Assembly: GCA_007844125.1 (NCBI GenBank)
Contig: CM017556.1
Location: forward strand, 21,295,057 to 21,359,056
From: Sinonovacula constricta
Lineage: Eukaryota; Mollusca; Bivalvia; Cardiida; Solecurtidae
Direction of reading: 5' to 3'
Length of the DNA: 64,000 nucleotides
Numbering within the stretch: position 1 is the first letter of the stretch; each line of letters begins with the position of its first letter. Below, piece by piece: positions 37,047 through 49,779 of this stretch. A program made the translations under genes and the position numbers. Below the pieces are notes generated by a model that was not told where the DNA came from, made no database searches, and saw nothing but the letters and a program-made list of their open reading frames with translations.

Positions 37047-38399
37047 CACACACTGACACACCACGTTTAAAACAAAGACTGGATAATAGGATATTTGGTG
37101 GGTGTGGGGGTATACCATCTAACTTTTATACAACAAGAACTATGAGTGTCACAAGTTACATAGATTCATGTTTTGTCATGCTCATTTACAACTTTTGTTG
37201 CAAAATATGTATTCGTCTACTTTGTTGCTAAAACACATAAAATAAACACGTTTCCCTTAATCCCAATGGCAAAATGCAATTCTTCTTGCAGAAGGTCAGC
37301 CCACCAAAAAGCGTCTGTTGAACGAGAACCTAATGGCAGTGAGCCTTTGCATTCACTGCTCTCTAATCCCGCCAGGCCTGGTCAAGATGGACAATCTGCA
37401 ACCTCATCCGGAACCAGTCCAATGAAAGCCAGGGTGACAAAATTTCTTGCTAGACTTCGCCATAAGGAAGACCTAAATACCTCAAATAGTTCGGAAAATG
37501 TTCCTGTGGTTGTCATTCACGATTATATGAATGTTTCTGTTAATCGGGAAGAGAACAAAAAACTGCCGATCGGTTGTCCGGATAACTCACCAATGTCACT
37601 TCGGCATCCTTTAGACACACCGGAACCCCAGTCGGATTGTCTCGATACATACACCAACCTCGAACCGACGGCCATCCACGTCGGTGATGCATACATTGTG
37701 TTTGTTACACCCGGTTCTGATTTTGAGGAGGAAACGTGTGAGTACGATTATGCCTATCTGTGTGAAAGCGATGCCGGTGTTGATATGTATATAAGCGGCG
37801 ATGGATCAATTTACGAAGATCCAGATGGGCTCTTAAGGAAATACACAGTTCGACGTAAAAGGAAGGTCAGTAGTACTGATGTACAAGATTATATAGTGCC
37901 AGAGTCTGTCGTAGCTCGGTCAAAATCGGAACCGGATATCATGTCACTCCCGATCCCCGCGCCAAGAACGGCCATGACAAGGACGCCGGATGTAAATAGG
38001 AAGCAAAAACAGGAGCCACCAAAGAAACCCCTTAAAGTTCCCAGAAAGTTCTTAAAACCAGAAACAGTTGAGGGAATTGATACAAAGTTGCCAACTTCTA
38101 ATGATAATGTTATGGAAGAAGGTCAAGATAGTGGAAAACCTATTGAAAACAAATGTGCACTTAAGGTCGATTTAGACATGGCAAGCATTCAGGAAATCAA
38201 AAGTAAGTTAAAACTCATTGCGACTCGTGCAGATAAAGAGTTGCACGATCGTTTAGTGACAAAAAGTGACAACATACACACCAAAGACTATGAGTTCCTC
38301 CCCAAGAAGCGGGCAGTTCCTGGAGGTCGAGTGGTAGAACATAAGTCAGGTGTGAAAACGTTAGCAAGACAATTTGAAAATAAGGGCAGGCCTTCGTGA
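34896..38399 (+). CDS. gene A: small type I membrane protein with tyrosine-motif tail
   Basis: Exons are 34896-35136, 36576-36681 and 37292-38399, with GT-AG introns, phases 1 and 2, and 484 aa. A signal peptide (VICLSIIYIVLLHVFFS) is followed by about 50 Ser/Thr-rich residues with an N-glycosylation site (NIT). Then come DEDDGG and a helix of Ala/Val (about residues 88-113). The tail has HDYMNV (Tyr194) and DTYTNL (Tyr236), which fit the pYxN pattern bound by Grb2-type SH2 domains. Further motifs are EYDYAYL (267-271), SIYEDP (290) and DYIVPE (316), Pro-rich LPIPAPRT and EPPKKPLKVPRK, and the C-terminal GVKTLARQFENK. No catalytic domain is seen. The likely role is a signalling adaptor or receptor at the plasma membrane (inference). 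The membrane-exon phases and the C-terminal motif match gene B. Confidence 0.8.
36330..36435 (-). repeat. tRNA-like SINE fragment in intron 1 of gene A
   Basis: GTGGGTTTCGAATCCACG at about 36379 is a T-arm-like hairpin with a B-box core. The neighbouring CCGCAGTCAATCGC (minus strand) gives a tRNA-like spacing. It is probably a degraded SINE head. Confidence 0.3.
36983..37053. repeat. CGCA/CA microsatellite in intron 2 of gene A
   Basis: A GCACGCAT then (CGCA)n then (CA)n run. It accounts for a Thr/His open frame that precedes exon 3. Confidence 0.95.
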
Positions 38400-38579
38400 C
38401 ATGGATTTATTACTTAATTTGTATTACTTTTGCAACACATTGAATAGTTTATAATATATCTTTGTACAGGTATGGCAATGTTACTGTGCTTTATATACTC
38501 ATTAAATGAATTTAAACCAACTTGATTAAGTATTTTCATTAATGTTTAAAAAAGACGCATGGTCTTATATTGGGCATTA

Positions 38580-38585
38580 AATAAA
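38580..38585 (+). promoter_or_regulatory. polyadenylation signal AATAAA of gene A
   Basis: AATAAA lies 181 bases after the stop codon and gives a short 3' UTR. No stronger signal lies nearer the stop. Confidence 0.5.
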
Positions 38586-38599
38586 GAAGTTCTTAATTG

Positions 38600-39007
38600 G
38601 CATTAATATTTTATCTGTTCAACGTAGCTTAACACTGAGATAAAACACTGTTAAGTAAAACGAATTGAGTTTGTGCAAAGTCAATATACGCATACTCAGG
38701 ATATTTGCCACCTTTCATACATTCTCTTTTTTATATGTTTTGTCTTGTCAAGAAGGTGTCAAGAAGGTGATTTCTGTTTTCAAACTAGTAAACTGAAAAA
38801 AAAAGCCTAACCAAAAAGAAGTACAATCATGGACGAGTACATTTACTGGCAGAAGCACGGTCTCAGCAATATAAACATAGCTAAAGAATTATATAAAATC
38901 ACACTGCAAATCATACCATTATATAAAGCCTACAACACAGTACAACCAAATAAACACTACATACAAGGACAGTGGTATTCGAATGAGATCAGGTGTAAGA
39001 ATATCCT
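38600..39007. other. no recognised gene
   Basis: Intergenic sequence after gene A. A 98-codon frame from 38829 (MDEYIYWQKHGLSNIN) is unrecognised and runs into the SINE head, so it is probably not a gene. Confidence 0.35.
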
Positions 39008-39135
39008 GGGGCGATCGTGGGCTGAGCGGTTAAAGTTCCAGACTTGTAACACCTCATCTTCTTACCGCCTCTGTTCAAATCCAGGTCGCGTCAACAAGGT
39101 TCATGTAAAGGAGTCTGCCAGCTGACCTGCTGTGG
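39008..39135 (+). repeat. SINE family A head that leads into the minisatellite
   Basis: GTGGGCTGAGCGGTTAAAG (A box) and GTTCAAATCC (B box, 39073-39082) form a tRNA-like head. It is followed by CCAGCTGACCTG, which corresponds to the AGCTAACCTGCGATGCGCC body motif of family A. The rest of the SINE is replaced by the tandem array. Confidence 0.6.
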
Positions 39136-41525
39136 TCATGTTGGTGCGATGTAGCACAGCTGTAGCACAGGTGGTCATGTTGGTGCGATGTAGCACAGCT
39201 GTAGCACAGGTGGTCATGTTGGTGCGATGTAGCACAGCTGTAGCACAGGTGGTCATGTTGGTGCGATGTAGCACAGCTGTAGCACAGGTGGTCATGTTGG
39301 TGCGATGTAGCACAGCTGTAGCACAGGTGGTCATGTTGGTGCCATGTAGCACAGCTGTAGCACAGGTGGTCATGTTGGTGCGATGAAGCACAGCTGTAGC
39401 ACAGGTGGTCATGTTGGTGCGATGTAGCACAGCTGTAGCACAGGTGGTCATGTTGGTGCGATGTAGCACAGCTGTAGCACAGGTGGTCATGTTGGTGCGA
39501 TGTAGCACAGCTGTAGCACAGGTGGTCATGTTGGTGCGATGTAGCACAGCTGTAGCACAGGTGGTCATGTTGGTGCGATGAAGCACAGCTGTAGCACAGG
39601 TGGTCATGTTGGTGCGATGTAGCACAGCTGTAGCACAGGTGGTCATGTTGGTGCGATGTAGCACAGCTGTAGCACAGGTGGTCATGTTGGTGCGATGTAG
39701 CACAGCTGTAGCACAGGTGGTCATGTTGGTGCGATGTAGCACAGGTGGTCATGTTGGCGCGATGTAGCACAGCTGTAGCACAGGTGGTCATGTTGGTGCG
39801 ATGTAGCACAGCTGTAGCACAGGTGGTCATGTTGGTGCGATGTAGCACAGCTGTAGCACAGGTGGTCATGTTGGTGCGATGTAGCACAGCTGTAGCACAG
39901 GTGGTCATGTTGGTGCGATGTAGCACAGCTGTAGCACAGGTGGTCATGTTGGTGCGATGTAGCACAGGTGGTCATGTTGGTGCGATGTAGCACAGCTGTA
40001 GCACAGGTGGTCATGTTGGTGCGATGTAGCACAGCTGTAGCACAGGTGGTCATGTTGGTGCGATGTAGCACAGCTGTAGCACAGGTGGTCATGTTGGTGC
40101 GATGTAGCACAGGTGGTCATGTTCGTGCGATGTAGCACAGCTGTAGTACATGTGGTCATGTTGGTGCGATGTAGCACAGTTGGTCATGTTGGTGCGATGT
40201 AGCACATGTGGTCATGTTGGTGCGATGTAGCACAGGTGGTCATGTTGGTGCGATGTAGCACAGGTGGTCATGTTGGTGCGATGTAGCACAGGTGGTCATG
40301 TTGGTGCGATGTAGCACAGGTGGTCATGTTGGTGCGATGTAGCACAGCTGTAGTACATGTGGTCATGTTGGTGCGATGTAGCACAGTTGGTCATGTTGGT
40401 GCAATGTAGTACAGTTGGTCATGTTGGTGCGATGTAGTACATGTGGTCATGTTGGTGCGATGTAGCACAGGTGGTCATGTTGGTGCGATGTAGCACAGTT
40501 GGTCATGTTGGTGCGATGTAGCACAGTTGGTCATGTTGGTGCGATGTAGCACAGTTGGTCATGTTGGTGCGATGTAGTACATGTGGTCATGTTGGTGCGA
40601 TGTAGCACAGTTGGTCATGCTGGTGCGATGTAGCACATGTGGTCATGTTGGTGCGATGTAGCACAGGTGGTCATGTTGGTGCGATGTAGCACATGTGGTC
40701 ATGTTGGTGCGATGTAGCACAGGTGGTCATGTTGGTGCGATGTAGCACAGGTGGTCATGTTGGTGCGATGTAGCACAGCTGTAGTACATGTGGTCATGTT
40801 GGTGCGATGTAGCACAGGTGGTCATGTTGGTGCGATGTAGCACAGGTGGTCATGTTGGTGCGATGTAGCACAGGTGGTCATGTTGGTGCGATGTAGCACA
40901 GGTGGTCATGTTGGTGCGATGTAGCACAGGTGGTCATGTTGGTGCGATGTAGCACAGGTGGTCATGTTGGTGCGATGTAGCACAGGTGGTCATGTTGGTG
41001 CGATGTAGCACAGCTGTAGTACATGTGGTCATGTTGGTGCGATGTAGCACAGCTGTAGCACAGGTGGTCATGTTGGTGCGATGTAGCACAGCTGTAGTTA
41101 AGGTGGTCATGTTGGTGCGATGTAGCACAGCTGTAGCACAGGTGGTCATGTTGGTGCGATGTAGCACAGCTGTAGCACAGGTGGTCATGTTGGTGCGATG
41201 TAGCACAACTGTAGCACAGCTGTAGCACAGGTGGTCATGTTGGTGCGATGTAGCACAGCTGACCTGTGGTGTTCATGTTGGTGCGATGTAGCACAGCTGA
41301 CCTGTGGTGTTCATGTTGGTGCGATGTAGCACAGCTGACCTGTGGTGTTCATGTTGGTGCGATGTAGCACAGCTGACCTGTGGTGTTCATGTTGGTGCGA
41401 TGTAGTACAGCTGTAGCACAGGTGGTCATGTTGGTGCGATGTAGCACAGGTGGTCATGTTGGTGCGATGTAGCACAGCTGTAGCACAGGTGGTCATGTTG
41501 GTGCGATGTAGCACAGGTGATCATG
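39128..41525. repeat. 39-bp/28-bp minisatellite, about 70 copies
   Basis: The unit is GTAGCACAGCTGTAGCACAG followed by GTGGTCATGTTGGTGCGAT (39 bp). A 28-bp form lacks the 11 bases AGCTGTAGCAC. The 39-mers dominate at 39135-40110 and 41000-41240. The 28-mers dominate at 40190-40990. A third form with AGCTGACCTGTGGTGTTCAT occupies about 41250-41400. Unit length 39 is divisible by three, so frames of up to 296 codons stay open on both strands. They are artefacts: there is no start context, no promoter and no conserved domain. Confidence 0.97.
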
Positions 41526-44500
41526 TTGAATAAAGAATAAGAAAGAATATTCAAGAAAGAATATTCTAACAGTTGTAATATTTGTCAACTTACTCTCAAG
41601 AAATTAAGGGTATTTCCACTGTCCTTACGGCTGGGTAAACAAATATAAAGTTTCAATTTGTTTTAAATACACATGAACTTTGTTACGTGTTCTTACGTAC
41701 AGACGTATAGCAGTATAACCAGATATTTGTTTAAAAAACTGATTGTCGCAGTCTTAGTTCTAAACCTTCTTAGCACGAATAAAACAAAGACTAGGCAAGA
41801 AAATTAGCTTTCCTGGAACTATCTGATCAGGATGTTTACAATATGCTGCTGGCTATGATCTGTTACTTTTGCATTTAAGTTGTTAACTAGCTTCATGCAT
41901 CAAGGGGCCAGGTTTTTCCATAACGTTAAACGCCTTTATACAAATATAATCACAAAGCCTTACATGTTCAGGTAATAGTGGCATTATACTATAAAAAGCC
42001 AAGTTTATCACAATATGGCCTAGAGGTCCGTAAAATCACCGTTGTTAGACTGACAACATGTGTTTAACTAGCTCACAACTTTGAAAAAAGCTGGACTCAT
42101 TTATTGCATGACAATGTAATAAGTTAGAATTAGGTATATGTTAACATTAATCAATTAAGCAAGCTAGTAGTAAGTTGACATCAATATATACCACTTCGCT
42201 ATTACATTGATTTGTATAGGAAAATAGATCCAAACTGTCAGTACCTGCTTTGTGACATATTACCTGCATATTTATTGGATTTTTTTATTCCTGTTTTTAA
42301 TACTTATGAATCTATGCCTTACTGCATAACAAAAAGGTAGGCCATTTTACAGCCGTACTCAATCTTATAAATAAAAGAACATGAAATCTGTATGTGGTTT
42401 GTATGAACATAAATGTACACATATTTACAAAACTGAATATTTTTGTTAATGATTAGTATTAATTTTCCAAAACTATGTGGAAATATTTCATTGTATTTAT
42501 TACTGTTCATGTTTTGCTCAAATGTTCTCTTAGTTGAACATTGTCAATATGTTTTTATATAGTACACATATATACATGTAAACAGAGCAGATTTTAATGA
42601 TTCGTACCTACTAATAGACAACTAAATAACATAACCATATTGTGACATTCACATACAGATCATCCTATTTACACTTTCGGTTGAAACATTTAACATTTAG
42701 CTCAAATATTTATCATTCCGTCTTCTCTTTACGTGTATCTCACTGGTTATTCCAATCAATATACTGTAATGTATGTTGTCTTCTATACAGTAATTTTGTT
42801 TTTTACTATTAACAAATAGCAGATATTTTACCCCAACTTAAGTGTTATGTGTTATGTAAATGAAAGCAATATTTCAATTAAAGATATTAGAAAAAACCTT
42901 ATTAAGAACGTGTTACTTCCTTTTAAAACATTGAGACACCGGCACCATGTACTGCAGCACATGGGAATCAAACCAAAATCTCGACAAACCAAAAGCCAAA
43001 ACGGGTACTGGTACACTGTAGCCCAATAGCGTATGCTACGCAGAGCAGAAAAAATATTACGAATCGCCCCGCATTTATAAAAAAGGAATTTATGAATTTT
43101 GCCTGGTCGATTGATAGAGTTTGCCTCAATCATGGACTTTGATCTGTACTTGGTCATTTGACGTGCACAAGGAAATACATGCAATGAATATTTAGGCATT
43201 CTTGCATTCTTTTTTCTCCACATATCCACGCATAAAGAATCACAACACAGCTGTCCTTAAATTGGCATAGGAACCAACATGCCAACAATAATACATAACG
43301 GGTAGATAAGTACGAACTGGTAGAGAACCGCCATGTACCAAAAACAACCATTCCTTTTGACACGCGAAATATTTGTAGTTTCTTAGCAATTAAAATATGG
43401 TTTGAAATTGCAATAGTTCTTTGTTACAATGGTTGGTAAATGTGCTGATGTTGATGTAATGTTAAAGCCTGACATAGTGAGATATGAGACAACGTTGATG
43501 TTTGAAACAGGCTCAAGAGAGTGAGCATGCTGTTTGAGAATTTGGCTCTACCGAAGACGACTATAAAGGAATCATGTTGTGAGCACATACATTGAATCAA
43601 GATTGGCAATCGATGTACTAAGTCGCTTCTTTTGATACTTTGGATATAACGATAGCTCCCAAGAAAAGAATCTTAGTTATTTTTCTTACTAAAACTGAGA
43701 AATGTCCTTAAAATTGAGAAAATCTTAAGATGTTTTCGATTGAATATTTATATACAATCAACATTTAAATCTTGTCTTAGTTAAATTCAGAAAGAAAAAA
43801 ATAACCAAGATTCTGTTATGAATGCGGCTCTTGTTTTGTTTGGATAATGTATCACTGGTAATTTAAACCGGCGTCTGTAGTGTACGGCGTTTTGAACTAT
43901 CGTATCGTAGGAAAGACTTTGCGATTGTTGATTTAACGTGTTTTCATAAAGAAGTTCTGTCGTATAAACAAGCTCCGCCCTACCCCCTAAGAACAGACGC
44001 ACGGGCGAAATATACAGATTTTAACACATTATTTTCCTGTAAATTGGTTATTGTTCCGGTTAGCTGACTGAATGTAAATGTAAGACTATACAAATGCATA
44101 CCAACGCATTTCTAAGGATAACGATTCAGCTTCGATGCCGAGGAATGCACAACGTTTAACGATTTTACACATCTCAAAACAGTTGCCACAAATGTCTACT
44201 TGCTCAAAAATTACAATGATTGTTCACAAATATGCATATGTACGAATCAGATACATGTTCACGAACTGATTCAACATAGAACAATATAATTTCTCAAATC
44301 GTGACAATTCGTTTGCATAGGATTGAAGTATGGCATGCAGCTATTCTTATTATTGTGGTTTCACAAGTGATGTAATGTGTCATGAAAGTATAACAGGATG
44401 TGATATGACAAGGCATGCCGTCACATTGAACTTAGCACTTTTACCTATGAGCAATCTGTTTCCGGTTAATGAAAAGTATTAACAATAGCATCAAACAGAT

Positions 44501-44560
44501 ATAATTTGTTCATAACATTCTGTGCAACTTTGAACATGTAATAGTTAATTATAATACTTG
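41526..44560. other. no gene seen
   Basis: AT-rich sequence without a supportable gene. The 125-codon minus-strand frame at 42852-43229 overlaps other frames on both strands and is unrecognised. Confidence 0.35.
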
Positions 44561-44576
44561 TAAGTAACTGAAGTAG

Positions 44577-44800
44577 TATAGCTTCCTTGCTAACGCTCAA
44601 GCAAATATTAGGGTACATGTATTTCCACGAATTGTTGGCCCGATGTCACGATAATGTGTCTGTGTGTGGTATCGTGCCTGGTGTTGACCACATACTATGA
44701 ACAGTAAAGGCAGCACTTTATCCGTTTCAAGTGGATGCCGTCTCCAGATATCTGAGATACCGTTGGTGGGACGACAACCTTAATAAACAAACATAATTAT
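44577..44800 (+). repeat. SINE family B, 5'-truncated copy
   Basis: The segment shares CTTCCTTGCTAACGCTC, ATTAGGGTA, GATAATGTG, AGGCAG...TTCAAGTGGA and CCGTTGGTGGGACGA in the same order with the fuller copy at 51207-51503. The tRNA-like head is missing. Confidence 0.6.
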
Positions 44801-44805
44801 CAAGA

Positions 44806-45130
44806 CACATATCTGTTTTCCTAAATTTAATTTAAGCCGATATATAGCCGAATCAGAACTTGAAATAAAGTGACTAAAAGCCACGCCTCGGTGTTTTGCC
44901 TTCTTAACATGCCGTTTTTTTTTTAAATATTTAAAAACATTGTTCTTCATAATACAATTCGTTGGTTTTTTGTTTGTTTGTTGTGTGTAAGGCGCGTCTT
45001 GCGGTTACGTTTTACAGGTTTAGTTTTTTAAACCTTCACAATGCTTGGGTTTATGTCCATGTTTGGGCGATGATATATGTATGTAGTTTGGGTTTAGCGT
45101 CCAACCAACAGAATAAGTTCATTGTAGTAG
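44806..45130. other. no gene seen
   Basis: The stretch is T- and G-rich near 44960-45000. No supportable feature. Confidence 0.3.
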
Positions 45131-45135
45131 ATCTT

Positions 45136-45240
45136 CCAGCTGACCTGCGATGCGCCAATGATTCTACCTAAAATATTCTATTGTTCCTTCACAACTGAAA
45201 TAGCTACGATTCTCTAAAATGACCATAATTCTGTCGCCGC
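45136..45240 (+). repeat. SINE family A, 3' part
   Basis: CCAGCTGACCTGCGATGCGCC (given here as two joined body motifs) and AAATGACCATAATTCTGTCG match the body and 3' end of the SINE at 28984-29230. Confidence 0.55.
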
Positions 45241-45244
45241 AATT

Positions 45245-46890
45245 ATATAAACAACAGCAATACCAAAAGCAACAACAGCAACAGTATCATCAGCAACAGC
45301 AAGATGTCAAAGTATCAGCTGACATGATTATTTATGTCTTCTTTTTTCTTCATGTCGATTAAAGTTTCAGTCGTAAAGATACCACCAAAGTAAGGACATC
45401 CGAGAGATCAGGGGTTCGACTCACGAGAGAAGTGTTTCAATTATTTTTCGAAGTAGACATTTTAATGTGGTTGTTGGCACCAAGAATTGTTCAAACACCT
45501 AGAACAAGTGTTCAGTTACTATAGAAAAAGTGCCGCCATAACGTCCCTTCTACACCATGGCATCAGATCTTCCGAACTATTCTGACGAAGGTGGTATATG
45601 ACGATAAGGCTACATGTATATGTTTATTAAATACACCATTTTACATGTAAAGATAGCAGATCATTGTCTTTGGGTATTAGGAAATATTAACTCAATTTCT
45701 ACTCATGACATTTTTGTCAAAACTTAGATGAGAAAATATAAATGACGAAATAGTTCATTGGATTTTTCTTCATTTTCTATTTTATGTTTAGCCGCAATTT
45801 AGACTTTCGCTAAATATAGATTTCAAATCAATTAGAAAAATACATATTTTTCAATGAGACAATTTTGCGGCTGTTCTTTATTTTATTTAACATAAAATAT
45901 TATTAGAAAACCAGAATAATACTGTTACATAAGTTTATCACCAATCGGTTTAACCAATTACGGAGAACTTGTCCTTAAAATAGCTATCTAGGCGACGTGT
46001 CCAGATATTGGATTGACCGAAATTATGTTTGTCGTGTTACAAGCTAACTCCACCACCACAACAGGACAATAATATGAAGTTTTCAACTACGAATATTTTT
46101 GCACTTCGGCTCAACGTGTCTGTTACTACCTGAAAGGGTGTGTTATAATGTGACTCATACAAAGCACATTTATCGAACCCCCACTGAAGGTGGGCAAAAA
46201 ACACGGAAGCCATTCTTCGGCCCATTCATAAAACCCTACTATTTAGCCATACACCCACTAAATCTTACTATTCATTACTCCGCGTTTAAATGAAGATAGT
46301 ATGCATAATGAACAGGGTGAGTCAAAGTCCCAAGTATCGTGTCTTGTGTCGCTAATTTTAACTCTTAACCTTCGAAGCACCACCTGAAAAAGACATAAAC
46401 AAAAAGTGTAGATTCTGATCACACAGCTGTCTCTGGATCTGCACTACTTGCTGTCGAATTTCTAGAATAACGTCCTATTATCGTAGCGTCTAGATATTTA
46501 CTAGTAATACAGGGTTACTACGAACGGTCATTAAATGTTACAGGTTAAGGTTTGCTGTTTAAATCGAAACCCAATGCACCTATACTTTCAATGTAAATAC
46601 ACAAGGCTATTTGGGTATGGCAGTATTCAAGCGAACACGCCATGCTTGACTGACTACAGGAAATAGGTGCAAGCGACATATACATACATACCTATGTAAA
46701 ATATACTGATCGACAAAGTAAACGCAACTCCTGCGCATTTTGACACACGCTTACCTCTTCGTCTGCATATCATCCAGATCGCCGGCTTAGGAAAATAGTA
46801 TAGATCTAAGTGAATCAAATCCATGCTTATATTGTATCTATACGTATTGTTATCTGAGTGCATTCAGTTTTGTTTGCTTGTGTGTTTCTA
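45245..46890. other. no gene seen
   Basis: Mixed sequence with a CAGCAA-rich patch at 45250-45300 and no supportable coding region. Confidence 0.35.
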
Positions 46891-46892
46891 TT

Positions 46893-46985
46893 TATTACAT
46901 CGCACCGACACAATTACGGTCATATTGGCGTCATCCGGCTAAGTATTGGTGGAGGAAGACATAGGACTTTTATCTGAGTAGAACC
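46893..46985 (-). repeat. SINE family A, 3' part, inverted
   Basis: Minus-strand reading gives TTCCTCCACCAATA and a 3' end TGTGTCGGTGCGATGTAA. This is the same order as in the copy at 28984-29230. Confidence 0.6.
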
Positions 46986-46999
46986 ACTGCGCATGCAGT

Positions 47000-48000
47000 T
47001 TTGATCAAATAGCTTAATATATAGACGTGGTTATTAACTTTAGCATGATAACATTCTTTTCTTGGGAAGTTCCAGAAATCAGTCAGTACAAGTACTCATT
47101 CCTTAAACCTTGATTCAGCTGTATGCTTAAGACATACACAAGCTTTTAGCAAATGATCTTTAAAACTAATACTACGTGTTTCCTGTTAACAATTTAACAT
47201 TATTGTCCACATATTTAGCAACACTTAACTAAGATTAATTAATAATAAAAACATATAAAAACGTTATGCAGATGATACTTTGACAAGGCTCTGTGGGAAT
47301 TGCAACATAAATGAAATTTGAACAAACACAATACATAGGTATAGTAAAACATGCATCTTATACATGTAAAGGTGAAACACTGAGAACAGAATTAAACAAA
47401 TTAAGAAAAAAGTATATTAGTAACGATTCAAATCAGTTTATAAACAACGATCTGCATCTGGTGTCGACAGTCTATAAACCAATTTTTTGGTTATACAGGC
47501 TAAACTGATAATTAAAACGCGATCATGCCCGATCACTTACAAAATATACGTACATAATTTTCGCCACAATTCCGAACACTTACATCATTAATAAATCTGA
47601 TATCGTTACAATTCAAATAAGAAACGTTCAACTGAAATGATATTACACAATATACATTACTTATGATACCATCATCGAAATAAAATTGAAAATACAAGTA
47701 AGTGCAATGCGAAAAATGATACCATTTAGATGCAGACGTTAAATAATATATAACACTGCACTTTCAATAATTTTCATATGAATAATGATATATCAAACAC
47801 ACGTGTATTTCAAAAGAAAATTTCTATTTTTATAAAGAAGAGTCGTATATTTCTTTGCGCAGTATAATCATGCGCTGTGGTGACATAATGGACCATTTGG
47901 TCGATTCAACTAAATAAACTGGAAAGGGACTCAAGTCAACTTTTCAATTAAGCAACGTGAACAAGATTCATGAAAAAATTCTTGTGGTGGCTTTTTAAAT
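47000..48000. other. no gene seen
   Basis: AT-rich sequence upstream of gene B. Part of it (47796-47900) resembles 60315-60430 downstream of gene B (TGTATTTCAAAA..., TATATTTCT...GCAGTATAAT), suggesting a dispersed repeat. Confidence 0.3.
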
Positions 48001-48014
48001 GACAAATTTATTCA

Positions 48015-48022
48015 TATAAAAA
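48015..48022 (+). promoter_or_regulatory. candidate TATA box of gene B
   Basis: TATAAAAA lies about 150 bases upstream of the gene B start codon. It would imply a 5' UTR of about 125 bases. Such motifs are common in AT-rich DNA. Confidence 0.25.
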
Positions 48023-48173
48023 GATGATAACGTGATACATATCTAGTTTAACTGAGTTTGTCATTAGTAGTTTTTGTTAAGTTGTTAGAGTTAAGTCCCT
48101 TGAAAAACCGAAATTATATGGGAAGATCGAGGTTCAAGGAAGTTTAGAAGAAGACGGACAGGAGAAGTTTAGC

Positions 48174-49289
48174 ATGGATAACCGAAATGGGACACTAGCC
48201 GTGATTGCTTTACTTTTACGTGAGTATACATATTGTTATGCTTTGACTTGAATATTTATCTTTAATTAAATATCGTTGTAATTATCATGTAAAATGTTAA
48301 GCTGTACATTTAAATGTGTGTATTAGCTCTGTGTGGTGGTGATGGTTTGAAACTATACTATTCTGACAAGTTAAATCTCACAAACACGCAAAACACCGGA
48401 TACATCATTACAAAAACACTATGTGTACACCTCTCAAATACAAATCACAACCAATGTTAAAAATTATTGAAAAAGAGACAATCCGCTTTGTGATTAAGGT
48501 TCTACAATGTATAAACATGAACATTAAAGAACTGATTATTTCAGTAACGGTTACAATAACAGCGACAACTATGCCAAATGTTTGTTTATTTTTCTCCTTC
48601 TCACACGCTTTCCCGCCTCCTTCACATTCTATTTATTCTTTACCCTCTCTAATTTTCACTTCATTGTAAACAAAATCTTAACCTTATGAAAACGCGAGTA
48701 GAAACTTTAAGGAAGGTATATAAATTTACTGGAACAATCTCACATCCTGGCCATAAAGTTTCCAGATACTGAAACATTAAAATCAGCACCTTATGGCCAG
48801 GATGTGAGATTGTTCAAGAATTTTTATTAAATTTACGTTCCTTAAAGTTTCTTCTCGCGTTTTCATTAGGTTAAGACTTTGTTTACAATGAAGTGAAAAT
48901 TAGAGACTTTGTTTACAATGAAGATGTTTATATATATAAGTGTTTATTTCAGTAACACAAAACTTCAGAGACTCGAAAATGCATTTAACTGCCAGCCCAT
49001 AATTCGAAGATCTAACATAAGTGATACAAGCATATCGAGTGTGTATACGTTGGAGAAACACGTCCCATCTATTCAAACAACCCCTTTCACGTTTATCTGA
49101 GTCCAGTCGCTTTCACGTAATTTACAAACCCTCTCTGCCAAAGGCTACCATTACAGTCACAATGTCGATGTTATTCCCGAACAACCATGTAATTACATAG
49201 AATACGAGCTGATCGAGCACGTACTATATAATTTCCTTACTCATCATAATTTTCATCATACCCACAACCACCACCACCACCATCATCAT

Positions 49290-49337
<48 letters not shown>

Positions 49338-49363
49338 TCTCATCATCATCATCATCATCATGG

Positions 49364-49397
<34 letters not shown>

Positions 49398-49538
49398 TAT
49401 AATCTCATCGTCATCGTCGTCGTCGTCGTCCTCCTCCTCCTCCTCATCATCATCATTTTCATTATCATTATCATTATCATCATCATCATCATCATCTTCA
49501 TCATCATCATCATCATCTTTATCATTAACATCACCTGT

Positions 49539-49594
<56 letters not shown>

Positions 49595-49729
49595 TATAAT
49601 CTCATCGTCATCGTCGTCGTCGTCGTCCTCCTCCTCCTCCTCATCATCATCATTTTCATTATCATTATCATCTTCATCATCATCTTCATCATCATCATCA
49701 TCATCATCTTTATCATTAACATCACCTGT

Positions 49730-49779
<50 letters not shown>

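Noticed and set aside
39075..40177. Long frames encoding MLHRTNMTTCATAV-type and VMLVRCSTAVAQ-type repeats
   Set aside because: The 39-bp minisatellite keeps all frames open on both strands. They shift wherever a 28-bp unit occurs, as expected for non-coding sequence.
39128..41525. CRISPR-like array
   Set aside because: The units are contiguous tandem repeats without unique spacers, in a eukaryotic genome next to a SINE.
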